Assembly (NCBI RefSeq): GCF_017982655.1
Contig: NZ_JABXYX010000040.1
Coordinates: 1 to 59,789, forward strand
Direction: 5' to 3'
DNA length: 59,789 nt
Source: Brasilonema sp. CT11
Lineage (GTDB): Bacteria; Cyanobacteriota; Cyanobacteriia; Cyanobacteriales; Nostocaceae
Below, in pieces: positions 59,690 through 59,789 of the stretch. The position numbers were made by a program, and so were the translations under genes. Each line of letters opens with the position of its first letter. Position 1 is the stretch's first letter. A model generated the notes under the pieces. The model saw nothing but the letters and a program-made list of their open reading frames with translations. It did not search any database and was not told the DNA's origin.

Positions 59690-59789
59690 ATGCCAAAACG
59701 TTTAACGCTACAACCACATCTAAGTATCGCAGAACTGGAGCATCGTTACCGTCAGGCGATCGATCCAATCGAACGGACTCGCAACCAAA
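59690..59789 (+). CDS. IS630-family transposase, N-terminal part, runs off the window
   Basis: ATG 59690 opens MPKRLTLQPHLSIAELEHRY followed by RQAIDPIERTRNQ, the winged-helix N-terminus seen in cyanobacterial IS630-family transposases before the helix-turn-helix. Only 33 codons are in the window, so intactness cannot be judged. It is of the same family as the C-terminal fragment at 18484-18681, though the two cover different parts. Confidence 0.75.
   Translation, partial: MPKRLTLQPHLSIAELEHRYRQAIDPIERTRNQ

Noticed and set aside
1-59789. tRNA, rRNA, riboswitch and prophage genes
   Set aside because: None was recognised by eye; a covariance-model search would be needed to exclude small RNAs.

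Overview
The window looks like chromosomal DNA of a filamentous, probably heterocyst-type cyanobacterium (Nostocales-like). The signs are dense HIP1 octamers (GCGATCGC), abundant 7-bp short tandem repeats, a Cph1-type phytochrome with its Rcp1 regulator, pilB-pilT-pilC, a menD of the kind used for phylloquinone, a cytochrome c6-like gene, a DUF92/VTE6-like gene and a PEP-CTERM protein. No rRNA, tRNA, CRISPR array or prophage was recognised. All functions are read from sequence motifs alone.

Layout. 0-5 kb is an accessory patch: a double-glycine-leader peptide gene with 21-bp repeats, an adenosine-deaminase-like remnant, a GNAT gene with integron-cassette-like edges, pheS, a frameshifted MNT with a HEPN partner, a DUF433/DUF5615 pair and an LRAT-like protein. 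5-11 kb holds the type IV pilus motor genes pilB, pilT and pilC, then rsmE. 11-19 kb is a rearranged patch: an 11-residue-repeat protein, two hydrolases, HigBA, an AraC/SnoaL/NmrA set, two nearly identical VOC genes as ~509-bp direct repeats, an IS630 remnant and a MITE. 19-26 kb has a serine hydrolase with a premature stop, an ABC exporter whose C39 domain has lost its catalytic residues, a PpiC-type partner and the DUF92 gene. 26-38 kb has a subtilase, menD, folB, a diguanylate cyclase with a degenerate receiver, an acetyltransferase, a PEP-CTERM hydrolase and a nucleoside/nucleobase salvage group (ribokinase, cytosine deaminase, nucleoside hydrolase). 38-44 kb has a scar of truncated kinase and VapBC genes, a NUDIX hydrolase, a REC-GAF histidine kinase, rcp1 and the phytochrome. 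44-51 kb has tldE and tldD, an aldo/keto reductase, and a cytochrome c6-like gene in line with a P450. 51-59.8 kb has a hydrolase-membrane fusion, a CheB remnant, small membrane and coiled-coil proteins, a ferredoxin, alaS and the start of an IS630 transposase.

Three themes stand out. First, small repeats have landed inside genes and stayed in frame (rsmE, menD, the phytochrome GAF domain and its kinase domain, the REC-GAF kinase, the exporter linker, the tail of one VOC copy). Second, several genes are caught decaying (MNT, second HEPN piece, IS630, serine/threonine kinase, VapBC, CheB, serine hydrolase tail). Third, there is a possible secreted-peptide theme: a repeat-built GG-leader peptide, a C39-dead exporter with a foldase-like partner, and tldD/tldE. 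They are kilobases apart, so any link between them is inference.
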